NCBI GenBank assembly: GCA_016187025.1
Contig: JACPKM010000001.1
Coordinates: 434,001-498,000 of the forward strand
DNA: 64,000 nt
Direction: 5' to 3'
Source: Candidatus Daviesbacteria bacterium
GTDB taxonomy: Bacteria; Patescibacteria; Microgenomatia; Daviesbacterales; UBA10151
The notes under the pieces were generated by a model. The model made no database searches and was not told where the DNA came from. It saw only the letters and a list, made by a program, of their open reading frames with translations. Positions 34,191-43,339 of the stretch are shown here, in pieces. Every line of letters begins with the position of its first letter. The first letter of the stretch is position 1. Made by a program: the position numbers and the translations under genes.

Positions 34191-37100
34191 AAGTGAAAAA
34201 GATTTTAGTATTAATTGTTGCCTTCTTAGTATTTGTCTCTCAAGTTTCAGTTGTCTTTGCTGCGGAGAACTCGTTTGTAAATATTGTAAACCCAATAAGA
34301 GGCAAAGATTTCTGGGATACTAAAAACCAAGATGTAGATACAGTAGTTAAGGGCCAAGTTGAAATATTAAATAAATATGATGCTCCCGCTACTTGGCTAA
34401 TAAGGCCTGATGCACTAAATGATTCTAGAATCAAAGAGATATTAAATAAAAGAAAAACAGATGAAACGGGATTGTTTTTAGAGATTACCCCAACTTTAAC
34501 TGATAAAGCTCAAGTCAGATATAGGCAAAGTAAGGATTGGCATAGTCCAGGAAGCGCTTTTTTAACAGGGTATGAACAAGAAGAGAGGAAAAAAATAATT
34601 GACACAGCTTTTGAAAGCTTTAAGCAGGTCTTCAATTATTATCCTAAATCAGTAGGAGCCTGGTGGATTGATGCATACTCACTGTCTTATATGTCTGATA
34701 AGTATCAGATCACTGCAGCCTTAATTGTTGCAGATCAATACTCAACTGATAACTATCAAATATGGGGACAATATTGGGCTACACCTTATTATCCTTCAAT
34801 TAAAAATGCTTTAATCCCAGCACAGCAAACGAGCGAAAAAATCCCGGTTGTTTTAACTCAGTGGGCAGCCCGGGATCCAATTAACGGATATGGAAAAGGG
34901 GTTGAGGAAAGTACATATAGTGTGCAGCTCAATGATTATATAGATTTTCATGAACTGGGAATAGATTATTTCGCCTCACTTGTGGATATTTATACCAAAC
35001 CTGGCTTTGACCAGTTTGGTCAAATCGTAGTTGGTTTGGAAAATACCTATTCATGGGAAAAATATAAAATTGAGTATGACAAACAGATTAAGCTGCTTTC
35101 AGAAAAACAAAAGCAGGGGCAGTTTAGATTAGCTAAAATGACTGAGTTTTCTGACTGGTACCAGTTTTCTTATCCCGAGATTTCTCCAATGCATATTATT
35201 TCAGCCAATGATCCTTTGGGTAGTGATAAAAAGGCTGTCTGGTTTATGAATCCATATTACCGGGTAGGATGGTTTTATCAGAATCCTGGAAGCAGCATAC
35301 AAGATATAAGACAATACATTTCCTCCTCAGAAGAGATTTGTTACTTAAGAGGATGTGATAAGCTAAATTTTGCAACCTATACTACCCGGGTTTTGGATTA
35401 TGTGACCTATGGTCACAACTGGTTGCTTGATCAAGGGCGGATTAAAGGTTTTACCATCGGTAAAAATAACGGAAACTATACTTTAAGCTATACAAATGAA
35501 GCAGGGGATAAAAGAAATATTGAATTCCTTCCTAGAGATATTTTGCTAGATAGTAATGTTTATACAATAGATAAGGCTATATTAGAAATTACATCTTTAA
35601 AATCCTTTGATACAAAAAAGGACCAGTCGCATTTATTTAAACAGTCGCAAATAAAAGATGTATTAAACTTTTCACTAGTATTAAAGTTTGTTGTGTTTCT
35701 AGGGTTTGTTGTAATTGCACTTTTGATTCCCGGTTTAGTGTTTACAAGGAACATAAAAGAATTGGATCTTCCCTTAAGAGTTTTTGTTTCTCTTACCTCT
35801 GGGTTAGTGGTGTTTACCATGGTTGGATATTTACTAGGGATGACTAAGCTGTATTGGCTCAGCTTTGTTTATATACTGGCTTTTTTGATTCTTTTCCTTA
35901 AGTTTCGGATCTATAACGAATTTGCCAATGTAAAACCAGTCTTTAATAAGCTAAACTTTGCCATTTTTTTAACTGTTATATTAGGAATCATTTTCCAAAT
36001 AGCTCCTGTATTTAAAAGCGGTATCGTGTTTAAAGATGGAATGGGTTTCTGGGGTCCCAATGGCCATGATGGGGTATGGCATCTGGCGCTGATTAATCAG
36101 CTAATAAAAAACATTCCTCCGGAAAATCCTGTCTTTTCTGGAGAAGTGCTAAAAAATTATCACTTCTTTTACGATCTGTTAGTGGCCCTAACAGCCAAGT
36201 TAACTACACTATCTGTTAGCGATCTTCTTTTCAGGTTTTTCCCAATTATTTTTTCTTTACTTCTTGGAATAGGTACATATTATCTATTTAAGTTAATGTT
36301 CCAAAACTATTACAACAATAATCATTGGAAACTAGGGGCAATATTTTCACTACTATTTGTTTACTTTGCCGGTAGTTTTGGTTGGATTGTAGAGTATTTT
36401 AAAAATAAAAGCTTAGGAGGCGAATCTGACTTTTGGATCAACCAACCTGTTTCCTTTAACCTTAATCCCCCGTTTGCAATTTCTCTAATAATATTTATAG
36501 CCTTTATAATCTTACTTAACTTTTTAGCCAAAGGCAGAGCCAAGCTGATTCTACTGCTTTCTGTGCTTTCTGCCAGCTTAGTAGGCTTTAAGGCATATGG
36601 AGCTATTTTGATATTTTTGTCTTTGCTGCCCTTTGCCCTTTTTAGTATATTCACAAGAAAAAGCTTTAATCTGTTTGCAGTTTTGGTATTTGGGTTGATA
36701 ATCGGATTTTTAATATTTGCTTTAGGCTATAAATCTACCCAAGCCCTTATTGGCGCATCCTCCCAATCACTTTTTATTTTCTCTCCCTTCTGGTTTATTC
36801 ACTCGATGCTTGATTCGCCAGATAGAGTTGGTCTAACCAGAATCACTTTAATGAGAATGGTAGGCTATGAGACAAGCAATTTATTAAAAATCATCACCTC
36901 AGAACTAATAGGTCTTGTTGTTTTTGTAGTTGGAAACCTGGGGTTGAGGTTTTTAGGTCTCCTTGTATTCTTTAGAAAATCATTATTTAAAAACTTCTTT
37001 TTTTCCGAAGGAAAACAGTCCAACGGTTTTTCCCGCGCAGCGGGACAGTCCAACGGTTTATTTACTTATTCTATGTTTTTAGGATTAGTATCATTCATAA

Positions 37101-37759
37101 TTCCTACTTTCTTTATTCAAACAGGTAATCCTTGGAATACCATTCAGTTTTCCTACTATGGTTTATTCATTTTTGCTCTTTTTGCAGGATTTGAGTTATC
37201 AAGGCTTTTGACAAAGTTACCAAAAGTTTTTGCATACCCTTTATTAATTCTGATTTTAATACTAACCCCTATTAATTCAATTACAACGGCTAAAGGGTAT
37301 TTAATTAACGCTCCTCATGCTTATGTTAGTAGTGAAGAGCTTGAGGGGCTACAGATTTTAAGCAAAAAAGATGAAGGAGTAGTTCTAATCTATCCTTATG
37401 ACAAAAATATCAGGGATCAGTTTGGGGAGCCTTTACCCCTGTTTGCCTACGATACTTCAGCATATATATCTGCACTTACAAATAAACCAACATTTTTATC
37501 AGATATATCCCAAAATGAGATATTACAGACAAGCTATGAAAAAAGACTTGTAATAAATAATGACTTTTTTAGATACCTGAGCCCAACTGGTGGATCTTCA
37601 GAAAAGATTAAAAAAGCAGGAGAAGTCTTAAGGCAAAATAATATCAGATATATTTATCTTCTAAAAGAATATAAAATAAAGGTTGATGCAGATAAGCTAA
37701 ACCTTAAGAAAATTTTTGAGAATAATTCAGTTGAGGTTTATGAAAGATTATTAAATTAA
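34187..37759 (+). CDS. large fusion: secreted NodB/deacetylase-like domain plus GT-C membrane module
   Basis: 1190 residues. Signal peptide 1-25; residues about 30-320 resemble a NodB/DUF2334-type barrel (VEILNKYDAPATWLIRPDAL, YYPKSVGAWWIDAYSLSYM), though the classical TFDDG and His-x3-His metal motifs are not evident, so activity is uncertain; residues about 330-490 are beta-rich. From residue 498 it is polytopic with G-H627-D628-G-V-W-H and NPVFSGEVLKNYHFFYD. That membrane part is paralogous to the whole protein at 41242. A catalytic role on a glycan outside the cell is inference. A hairpin repeat (37001-37060) is inserted in frame near residues 939-958. Confidence 0.72.
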   Translation: MKVKKILVLIVAFLVFVSQVSVVFAAENSFVNIVNPIRGKDFWDTKNQDVDTVVKGQVEILNKYDAPATWLIRPDALNDSRIKEILNKRKTDETGLFLEITPTLTDKAQVRYRQSKDWHSPGSAFLTGYEQEERKKIIDTAFESFKQVFNYYPKSVGAWWIDAYSLSYMSDKYQITAALIVADQYSTDNYQIWGQYWATPYYPSIKNALIPAQQTSEKIPVVLTQWAARDPINGYGKGVEESTYSVQLNDYIDFHELGIDYFASLVDIYTKPGFDQFGQIVVGLENTYSWEKYKIEYDKQIKLLSEKQKQGQFRLAKMTEFSDWYQFSYPEISPMHIISANDPLGSDKKAVWFMNPYYRVGWFYQNPGSSIQDIRQYISSSEEICYLRGCDKLNFATYTTRVLDYVTYGHNWLLDQGRIKGFTIGKNNGNYTLSYTNEAGDKRNIEFLPRDILLDSNVYTIDKAILEITSLKSFDTKKDQSHLFKQSQIKDVLNFSLVLKFVVFLGFVVIALLIPGLVFTRNIKELDLPLRVFVSLTSGLVVFTMVGYLLGMTKLYWLSFVYILAFLILFLKFRIYNEFANVKPVFNKLNFAIFLTVILGIIFQIAPVFKSGIVFKDGMGFWGPNGHDGVWHLALINQLIKNIPPENPVFSGEVLKNYHFFYDLLVALTAKLTTLSVSDLLFRFFPIIFSLLLGIGTYYLFKLMFQNYYNNNHWKLGAIFSLLFVYFAGSFGWIVEYFKNKSLGGESDFWINQPVSFNLNPPFAISLIIFIAFIILLNFLAKGRAKLILLLSVLSASLVGFKAYGAILIFLSLLPFALFSIFTRKSFNLFAVLVFGLIIGFLIFALGYKSTQALIGASSQSLFIFSPFWFIHSMLDSPDRVGLTRITLMRMVGYETSNLLKIITSELIGLVVFVVGNLGLRFLGLLVFFRKSLFKNFFFSEGKQSNGFSRAAGQSNGLFTYSMFLGLVSFIIPTFFIQTGNPWNTIQFSYYGLFIFALFAGFELSRLLTKLPKVFAYPLLILILILTPINSITTAKGYLINAPHAYVSSEELEGLQILSKKDEGVVLIYPYDKNIRDQFGEPLPLFAYDTSAYISALTNKPTFLSDISQNEILQTSYEKRLVINNDFFRYLSPTGGSSEKIKKAGEVLRQNNIRYIYLLKEYKIKVDADKLNLKKIFENNSVEVYERLLN
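37001..37060 (+). repeat. two 30-nt units of a hairpin-plus-spacer repeat inside a coding region
   Basis: Each unit has a 6-bp stem with a 3-nt loop followed by the same 11 bases and TTTT or TTTA. Unit 1 is TTTTCC-GAA-GGAAAA then CAGTCCAACGG; unit 2 is TCCCGC-GCA-GCGGGA then CAGTCCAACGG. The 15-nt string ACAGTCCAACGGTTT occurs at 37015 and again at 37045. The period is exactly 10 codons, so the frame is kept. The GC-rich second hairpin stands out against the AT-rich surroundings. Confidence 0.75.
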
Positions 37760-39352
37760 ATGAAACTAAAAAACCCTTGGACAATACTTATTTCTATATT
37801 GATTTTTGCAGCATTTTTAAGAGGAGTAAACCTTTGGTCAAATCCTCCTGCTTTATACGGAGATGAGCTAACTCTGGTTTATGATACCTACTCAATTTTA
37901 AAGACTGGCCAAGACCAACTGGGAAACTTCTTGCCCCTCACTTTCCCAATGGGAGCAGGTAGACCAGGTGGTTATATCTACTTTTCTCTGCCTTTTGTAT
38001 TAGCATTTGGCCCATCAGAGTTGGGAATAAGAATGCTTTCGTTTCTGTCAGGAATAGGAATAATAATACTCACCTTTTTTGTTTGCAGGAAACTTTTTTC
38101 TACTAAAGTAGCCCTAGCCAGTTCATTTTTGGCATCCATTTCTATATGGGAGATTTCTCTTAGTAGGGGTGGGTTTGAAGCTCACTTTGCACTGTTTTTG
38201 GCTTTGCTTGGAGTATTTTCGCTTATAAAAGCATCACAAAAACCAATATTTTATATGCTTTCTGCAGCAAGCTTTGGCCTAACAGTTCATACTTACCCAA
38301 CCTATAAACTAACCTTAGTTTTATTTTTACCACTGCTTTTATGGTTTTTAGGATTCAAAAACTTTATTAAACAAAGGGATTTAAAATATATACTGCCTTC
38401 GTTACTACTTTTTATATTCTTTGTATTTTTATCTATCCTTCAAACATTTACTACTGATTCAGAATACCGGCTATCTAAAATAAATGTTTTCTCCCAAGAA
38501 AAGGTAAGGGAGCAAATTATCCAGAAAATAAATTACGAAAGAAACATTAGCAACTTGCCTTCCGCAATGACTAAAGTATTTCATAATAAACCAGTTGAGT
38601 ATGGAAAAATTATCGGTGAAAATTATTTAAAAAACTTTTCAGCTGACTTTCTTTTTATTCATGGAGATAGAAACCCAAGACACAATATGGCTACTATGGG
38701 ACAGTTGTATATAGCAGATATTGTATTGCTTCTTTTTGCTTTCCTTTTCATAAAAGATAAAGGTTACAAGTTAGTTACATTTTTGCTGCTGTGGGTAGGC
38801 ATTGGAGCACTAGGGTCTATTTTTATTGATGAGCCTCATGCACTCAGAAATTCCTTTATGTTACCTCCTTTACTAATACTGTCTGGGTTCGGGGTTATTT
38901 CTTTCTGGGAAAATAATAAAGGTAAAAAAGGTTTAATCTGCAAATCAGTTTTAGCGGCAGTTTTAGTTACACAATTTGCCTTTTTTATTCAAAAACTATA
39001 TTTTTTGTCACCTGATGAATACAGTCACTTTTGGTCATATCCTGCAAAGCAGGCCTCAGAAATTGCTTTATCTGAAAAAGACAATTTTAAATATATTCTT
39101 ATCTCAGATAAAATTGACAACATTGAGTATGCTTACCCAGTGTATGCTAAAGCTGATCCCAATGAGGTAATTTCTCAAAACAAACAAAGGAAAAATCTGG
39201 CAGGCTATCAATTAAAAAAGATTGGGAATGTTTATATTGGTAATTTAACCTTAGATAACATAGAACAACTGTTTGATCAGATTGAAGGAAACGCTTTATT
39301 TATTGGTAGCAGTATTGACCAGAAAGCAAATACTTTGGTACATAAAAAGTAA
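37760..39352 (+). CDS. GT39-like membrane glycosyltransferase (GT-C)
   Basis: 530 residues with the ArnT/PMT-like plan. The loop after helix 1 reads Y-G-D35-E36-L-T-L-V-Y-D-T, followed by TGQDQLGNFLPL. ISIWEISLSRGGFEAHFALF is close to the corresponding loop of the array enzymes at 53081 and 56252 (SPWHIQLTRGSFESAFACF). KVFHNKPVEYGKIIGENYLK and a DEPHALRN motif in the C-terminal third are also shared with that group. It begins directly after the stop of the fusion gene. Substrate unknown. Confidence 0.76.
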   Translation: MKLKNPWTILISILIFAAFLRGVNLWSNPPALYGDELTLVYDTYSILKTGQDQLGNFLPLTFPMGAGRPGGYIYFSLPFVLAFGPSELGIRMLSFLSGIGIIILTFFVCRKLFSTKVALASSFLASISIWEISLSRGGFEAHFALFLALLGVFSLIKASQKPIFYMLSAASFGLTVHTYPTYKLTLVLFLPLLLWFLGFKNFIKQRDLKYILPSLLLFIFFVFLSILQTFTTDSEYRLSKINVFSQEKVREQIIQKINYERNISNLPSAMTKVFHNKPVEYGKIIGENYLKNFSADFLFIHGDRNPRHNMATMGQLYIADIVLLLFAFLFIKDKGYKLVTFLLLWVGIGALGSIFIDEPHALRNSFMLPPLLILSGFGVISFWENNKGKKGLICKSVLAAVLVTQFAFFIQKLYFLSPDEYSHFWSYPAKQASEIALSEKDNFKYILISDKIDNIEYAYPVYAKADPNEVISQNKQRKNLAGYQLKKIGNVYIGNLTLDNIEQLFDQIEGNALFIGSSIDQKANTLVHKK

Positions 39353-39355
39353 GCA

Positions 39356-40582
39356 ATGTTTCATATCTTAAAAGAACCCTTTTACATAAACCTTCTACTG
39401 CTTGCAATTTTATTCAGGCTTTTGGTAATGCCTTTTTATTTTCACCCAGATATAAAAACATTCAACTTCCAGTCGCATTTTTTAAAGAGTGGAGTAATAA
39501 ATATTTACACATATTTATCTGACAACAAAGAAAAGTTACCTTTAAAAGAAGACTTTGCTTATTTTCCGTTAACATATTTTTTCTTGGGATTTTATCAGAT
39601 CATTGCCTCACCTATACTTGGATCAGAGTTTCAAACTTGGCTAACAGACGCTTCGGTCTCATCTGTTGAAAGAATTGGAGTTTTCAGATATCTTTTTATA
39701 CTCAAGCTGCCCTACTTAATCTTAGATTTATTAATTGCATTTTTGTTAGCTGGTCTTTTTAAAGATGCTCAAACAAGAAAAAAGGTGTTTACGTTTTGGT
39801 TGTTTAACCCATTCTCGTTTGTAACCGTATATTTGTTTAGTAATGTTGACATATTTCCCGTATTTCTAATAGTACTGAGTTTGTATCTTGCCAGTAAAAA
39901 ACGGATTTTCTTATCAGCAATAGCACTAGGATTAGGAGCAGGTTTTAAAGCCTTTCCCTTACTACTTGCCCCATTTTTATATCTTGAGGCAAAAACCAAA
40001 AAACAGAAAATATTTACAATTTTAGGTTCTGCCGTCCTTTTTGCTTTAATTATTGGTCCCTTTATCACCTCATCTAGTTTTCGGCAGTCAACTTTAACAT
40101 CAGGACTTACAACCAGAATCATCTCTTACGGGGTAGATATAGGGTTTGGGGAGTTGCTGTTGCCATCTGTTGTTTTACTTTCATTACTTTTTTTATGGAG
40201 GATGCTAAATGTAAATATTGAACTGTGGAAAAACTATCTAATTTCTTTTTTGCTCGTTTTAACACTAATTCATTTTCATATTCACTGGCTGCTTTGGGTT
40301 ATTCCTTTTATGGCAATTTTGTATGCAGTAGGAAATAAAAATGATCAGATACTAGTTTTATCATTTTTGATTTTATCATTTGCAATTCCTCTTTTATATT
40401 CAGATAAATTTATGAGTGTAGGACTAATAAGCGTTATAGATCCACTGTATGCATCCTTACCTACACCAGCATCAGCAGTCAGTAGGATTTACAAACCAGA
40501 AGTTTTGCAAAGTGTTTTACACAGCATCATAGTGGCATTAGGCATTATTTTGTCTTGGAGGAGTTTAACTAAGAAAATATGA
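39356..40582 (+). CDS. GT87/PIG-M-like GT-C membrane glycosyltransferase
   Basis: 408 residues, about ten helices. The first outer loop has F-H-P-D32-I-K-T-F-N, and later blocks include LKLPYLILDLLIAFLL and FWLFNPFSFVTVYLFSNVDI, then GLGAGFKAFPLLLAP. All are shared with the gene at 47759, so the two are clear paralogs of a GT-C family with a single Asp in the first loop. The repeated G-F-K-x-F-P block resembles DUF2029/GT87 mannosyltransferases. Overlaps the next gene by 4 nt. Confidence 0.68.
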   Translation: MFHILKEPFYINLLLLAILFRLLVMPFYFHPDIKTFNFQSHFLKSGVINIYTYLSDNKEKLPLKEDFAYFPLTYFFLGFYQIIASPILGSEFQTWLTDASVSSVERIGVFRYLFILKLPYLILDLLIAFLLAGLFKDAQTRKKVFTFWLFNPFSFVTVYLFSNVDIFPVFLIVLSLYLASKKRIFLSAIALGLGAGFKAFPLLLAPFLYLEAKTKKQKIFTILGSAVLFALIIGPFITSSSFRQSTLTSGLTTRIISYGVDIGFGELLLPSVVLLSLLFLWRMLNVNIELWKNYLISFLLVLTLIHFHIHWLLWVIPFMAILYAVGNKNDQILVLSFLILSFAIPLLYSDKFMSVGLISVIDPLYASLPTPASAVSRIYKPEVLQSVLHSIIVALGIILSWRSLTKKI

Positions 40583-41229
40583 AATTGACTTACTCGGCAA
40601 TTTATCTTCCTGTAATACTGCTTTTAATCATACCTCTTGTCTTGTCTTTATTTTTAAACAATATCCCTAACGATTTTCAGCCATCTCTTACTACTACTCA
40701 ACATATTTATCATGGTATGGATATAACTCAAGAGTTTGTCTCTGAAGATAATAATTTAGTTGGAATTGGTATGAGCATAAAAAATCCATATTATAGAAAC
40801 AGAAAAGATTTAATTTTTAGTCTGTTTTCTGCAGGAAAACAAGAGCTGAGAAGAGTAGTCTTGAACGGAAAAACAATTAAAGATGGAGAGTTTGTAGAAA
40901 TTATTTTTGAACCAATAAAGGATGCAAAAAATAAAGATTTCATATTCAAAATGAGTGCACCCAACGTAGCTAGCCAAGAATCACTGGAGGTCTTCTTAAC
41001 AAATAATAGCCCAAGTTGGAGTAAAAACTTTTTTGTTAAATCAGATATCCAGGACACAGATGTTTCTTTCGTCACCCTACATGGATTTAATAATAGATTT
41101 GCTTTATATTTTGAAATAATAAAGGGTTGGATTGGAAGATTTTTTGCAGATACAATCTTTTTTGCTTTTTACTGGATAAGTGTTTTAATTCTTATGATTT
41201 ATTTAGTAGTAAAAAGTTTTTTTAGGTGA
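40579..41229 (+). CDS. uncharacterised bitopic protein with extracytoplasmic beta domain
   Basis: 216 residues, not recognised. It has an N-terminal helix (about 8-27), a beta-rich outer domain (about 35-180) and a C-terminal helix (about 193-213). Strand-like segments and an Asn/Ser-rich loop suggest a small sandwich domain like the outer beta domains of the GT-C proteins nearby. It is coupled by a 4-nt overlap to the GT87-like gene and may act as its accessory subunit; this is inference. It ends 12 nt from the convergent gene at 41242. Confidence 0.55.
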   Translation: MKLTYSAIYLPVILLLIIPLVLSLFLNNIPNDFQPSLTTTQHIYHGMDITQEFVSEDNNLVGIGMSIKNPYYRNRKDLIFSLFSAGKQELRRVVLNGKTIKDGEFVEIIFEPIKDAKNKDFIFKMSAPNVASQESLEVFLTNNSPSWSKNFFVKSDIQDTDVSFVTLHGFNNRFALYFEIIKGWIGRFFADTIFFAFYWISVLILMIYLVVKSFFR

Positions 41230-41241
41230 TTTATGTCGGAT

Positions 41242-43197
41242 TTAATTAACCGACCAAACTTCTACCTCTTGGTTTTCGTATATTTTCTTCAAGCTACTTT
41301 TTTCTAAATCGAACTTAGGTTTTAGGACTTTAGGAAAGTATAGATAATTTATTTTTTTTTCACTCAATAACTCTTTGTTATACAAGCTGTCATCTAGATA
41401 AATCTGCTTTTGAATGTTTTGTCTTGGTTGGTATTCATACCCCATAATGTCTACCTGTTCTGTGTCTGCAAAAAAGACCCGCCTTTTTGAGAAAGCAGCC
41501 ACATAGCTTGTGTCAAACCAGTCCCAAATACTTGGAGGAGAAGTTTTTAAGTTTAAGTACTGGTTATAAGGAGGAGTAAGTAGTACTGAGTTTTTTGGAG
41601 TAGACTGTGATATATAGTTTAGCGCTTCAAGCTCTTGTTTTGATATTTTTGAAGTAGGCGGATTTTTATAAAAATCATAAATTAACCCTACTTGAGTAGG
41701 GACTGCAATAGCAATAATTATTGAGGATATTAATACTTTTAAAGCTAAGTTCAGCCTTTTCAAGAGGGAAGAAACTGTCACTCCGGCAATAATACCCATG
41801 AGTAAAAGGAAATATTGTAAAAATTGAATGGTGTTGCTGGCAACGCCTTTTTGTAAAAATATTAAAGGTAAAATAAGGGAAGTAAGTATGGTAAACAATA
41901 GCATCAATAAAAAGTAATCAGCGAAAACTTGCTTAATCTTTTTTATCAAATACCAAAATCCTAAAAAACGTATACCCAAGTTTCCAAAAAGAAAAATCAA
42001 AAATCCAGTTGTCTCTATTTGGATCACTCTTTTCCAATTATTTTCAGCAATATAGGTTTGTCTTCTTAGCTCTAAATCAAGCCAGTTAAGTTTATCGGTG
42101 GATACAATCATCGTTCTGATAAACCACCAAGGTTCATAAATTAAAAAGTTTTGTGACTGGGAGCTATTTGGTAAATAAAGTAAAGCAGAAAGGAGTCCAC
42201 TAGGAATCAAAATTTTAAATATGTTTACCCGTTTAGATTTTATCAGCTGCCATATTCCTACTAAACCAAGGCTTAGGAAAATAACCACTCCTCCATAAAC
42301 CTTGAAAACAGGTAAGGTACTGATAAGTAAAATAAGCATCAATGAATTAACCAATCTCTGCTCCTTAATGTAAAAGTATAAAAGGATAAAAATTGTTAGA
42401 ACTAAAATAGAGGCAATAATCTGCGGAGGATTACCAATAGTGCTTTGGATCTGAGAACTCCAGAAAATACCTTCTCCACCTATGCCTCTGTCTTGAATTA
42501 TGGTAACTATATATCCAAAACTTCCTGCAAAGTAAGTAAATATTACTGTCCAAATACCGGAAGAGAAGGTTTTACCAATTATGCGCCCTAAGCTAAAAGC
42601 AGCTGATCCAAGCAGGAAAGAGTATAACAGGGGAAAAAATCTAAAGTACAAATCAAGCGGATTGAGATCGAAGTACTTGTTAAAAAAAGCAGGAGTAATA
42701 TCAGAAAAGAAATGGTAATTCACAAGTCTTTCTCCTGCAAAAACTGGATTTTGTAGTGGGAAACCCCTTTTTATTTCTTCCATTAAAGCAATGTGCCAAG
42801 CTCCATCATGTCCATGTGCGCTCCAAAAAACCAAATCATTGCCTAAAGAAATACCGCTGGGGGCAATTATAGCCATCTGTCCAGCAATGCCTACTAAAAA
42901 GATAAAAAGCAGTATTATAAGCTTGTTTATATTCAGTTCTTTTAAGGCTTTAATATTTTGAAGCAGTTCTTTTCTAGTCAAAAGTAGACTTCCACCTAGT
43001 AAAAAGGGTAAAAACGCTATTTTGAGGATTAAGGCGGTATATGAAAGTACAGTAAATAAAATAAACCCAACTAGGACACTTAAAGTATATTTTTCTACAG
43101 GATGAAGATTTAAGTTAGCTTTGCTGAGGATATATAAACCAGGACACAAAAAAAAGATAAAAGTAACAAATAAGAAAATTAAAAAACCTGCGATCAT
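41242..43197 (-). CDS. GT-C-like membrane protein, paralog of the C-terminal half of the 34187 fusion
   Basis: 651 residues with about 13 helices. A-H-G-H130-D131-G-A-W-H-I-A-L and NPVFAGERLVNYHFFSD match the fusion protein's HDG motif and NPVFSGEVLKNYHFFYD almost position by position; FTYFAGSFGYIV matches FVYFAGSFGWIV. The deacetylase-like part is absent, so this is the stand-alone form. The HDG loop is a likely catalytic site by analogy with GT-C enzymes. The only minus-strand gene between 21.4 kb and the window end, with its own -10 box. Confidence 0.7.
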   Translation of the reverse strand: MIAGFLIFLFVTFIFFLCPGLYILSKANLNLHPVEKYTLSVLVGFILFTVLSYTALILKIAFLPFLLGGSLLLTRKELLQNIKALKELNINKLIILLFIFLVGIAGQMAIIAPSGISLGNDLVFWSAHGHDGAWHIALMEEIKRGFPLQNPVFAGERLVNYHFFSDITPAFFNKYFDLNPLDLYFRFFPLLYSFLLGSAAFSLGRIIGKTFSSGIWTVIFTYFAGSFGYIVTIIQDRGIGGEGIFWSSQIQSTIGNPPQIIASILVLTIFILLYFYIKEQRLVNSLMLILLISTLPVFKVYGGVVIFLSLGLVGIWQLIKSKRVNIFKILIPSGLLSALLYLPNSSQSQNFLIYEPWWFIRTMIVSTDKLNWLDLELRRQTYIAENNWKRVIQIETTGFLIFLFGNLGIRFLGFWYLIKKIKQVFADYFLLMLLFTILTSLILPLIFLQKGVASNTIQFLQYFLLLMGIIAGVTVSSLLKRLNLALKVLISSIIIAIAVPTQVGLIYDFYKNPPTSKISKQELEALNYISQSTPKNSVLLTPPYNQYLNLKTSPPSIWDWFDTSYVAAFSKRRVFFADTEQVDIMGYEYQPRQNIQKQIYLDDSLYNKELLSEKKINYLYFPKVLKPKFDLEKSSLKKIYENQEVEVWSVN

Positions 43198-43202
43198 GAC
43201 TT

Positions 43203-43208
43203 ATTTTA
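43203..43208 (-). promoter_or_regulatory. -10 box of the 41242-43197 gene
   Basis: Minus strand TAAAAT ends 5 nt before ATG 43197. No clear -35 is seen. Leaderless layout. Confidence 0.4.
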
Positions 43209-43304
43209 GCCACTTTATTATTACACGTTCTGATTATGTGCGAAAGCTGCATTTTTTAAAAGACTAACCTGGTTTGTTATTGAAGATAAGATTTTCAGGT
43301 TCTC

Positions 43305-43333
43305 TTGATTTAATAGCTAATTCAAACTAAGAT
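43305..43333 (+). promoter_or_regulatory. sigma70 promoter of the long plus-strand glycosyltransferase block, leaderless layout
   Basis: TTGATT (43305-43310), exactly 17 nt, TAAGAT (43328-43333), then 6 nt to the GTG start at 43340. It precedes nine tightly packed genes and is the likely head of that transcript. Confidence 0.7.
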
Positions 43334-43339
43334 TTAGAT

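Noticed and set aside
37001..37060. CRISPR-like repeat
   Set aside because: There are only two units, no unique spacers, an open reading frame runs through them and no cas gene is nearby.
43198..43339. A small RNA or small protein gene in the largest gap (142 nt)
   Set aside because: The interval is accounted for by divergent -10/-35 elements and shows no open frame with a start signal or stable hairpin.
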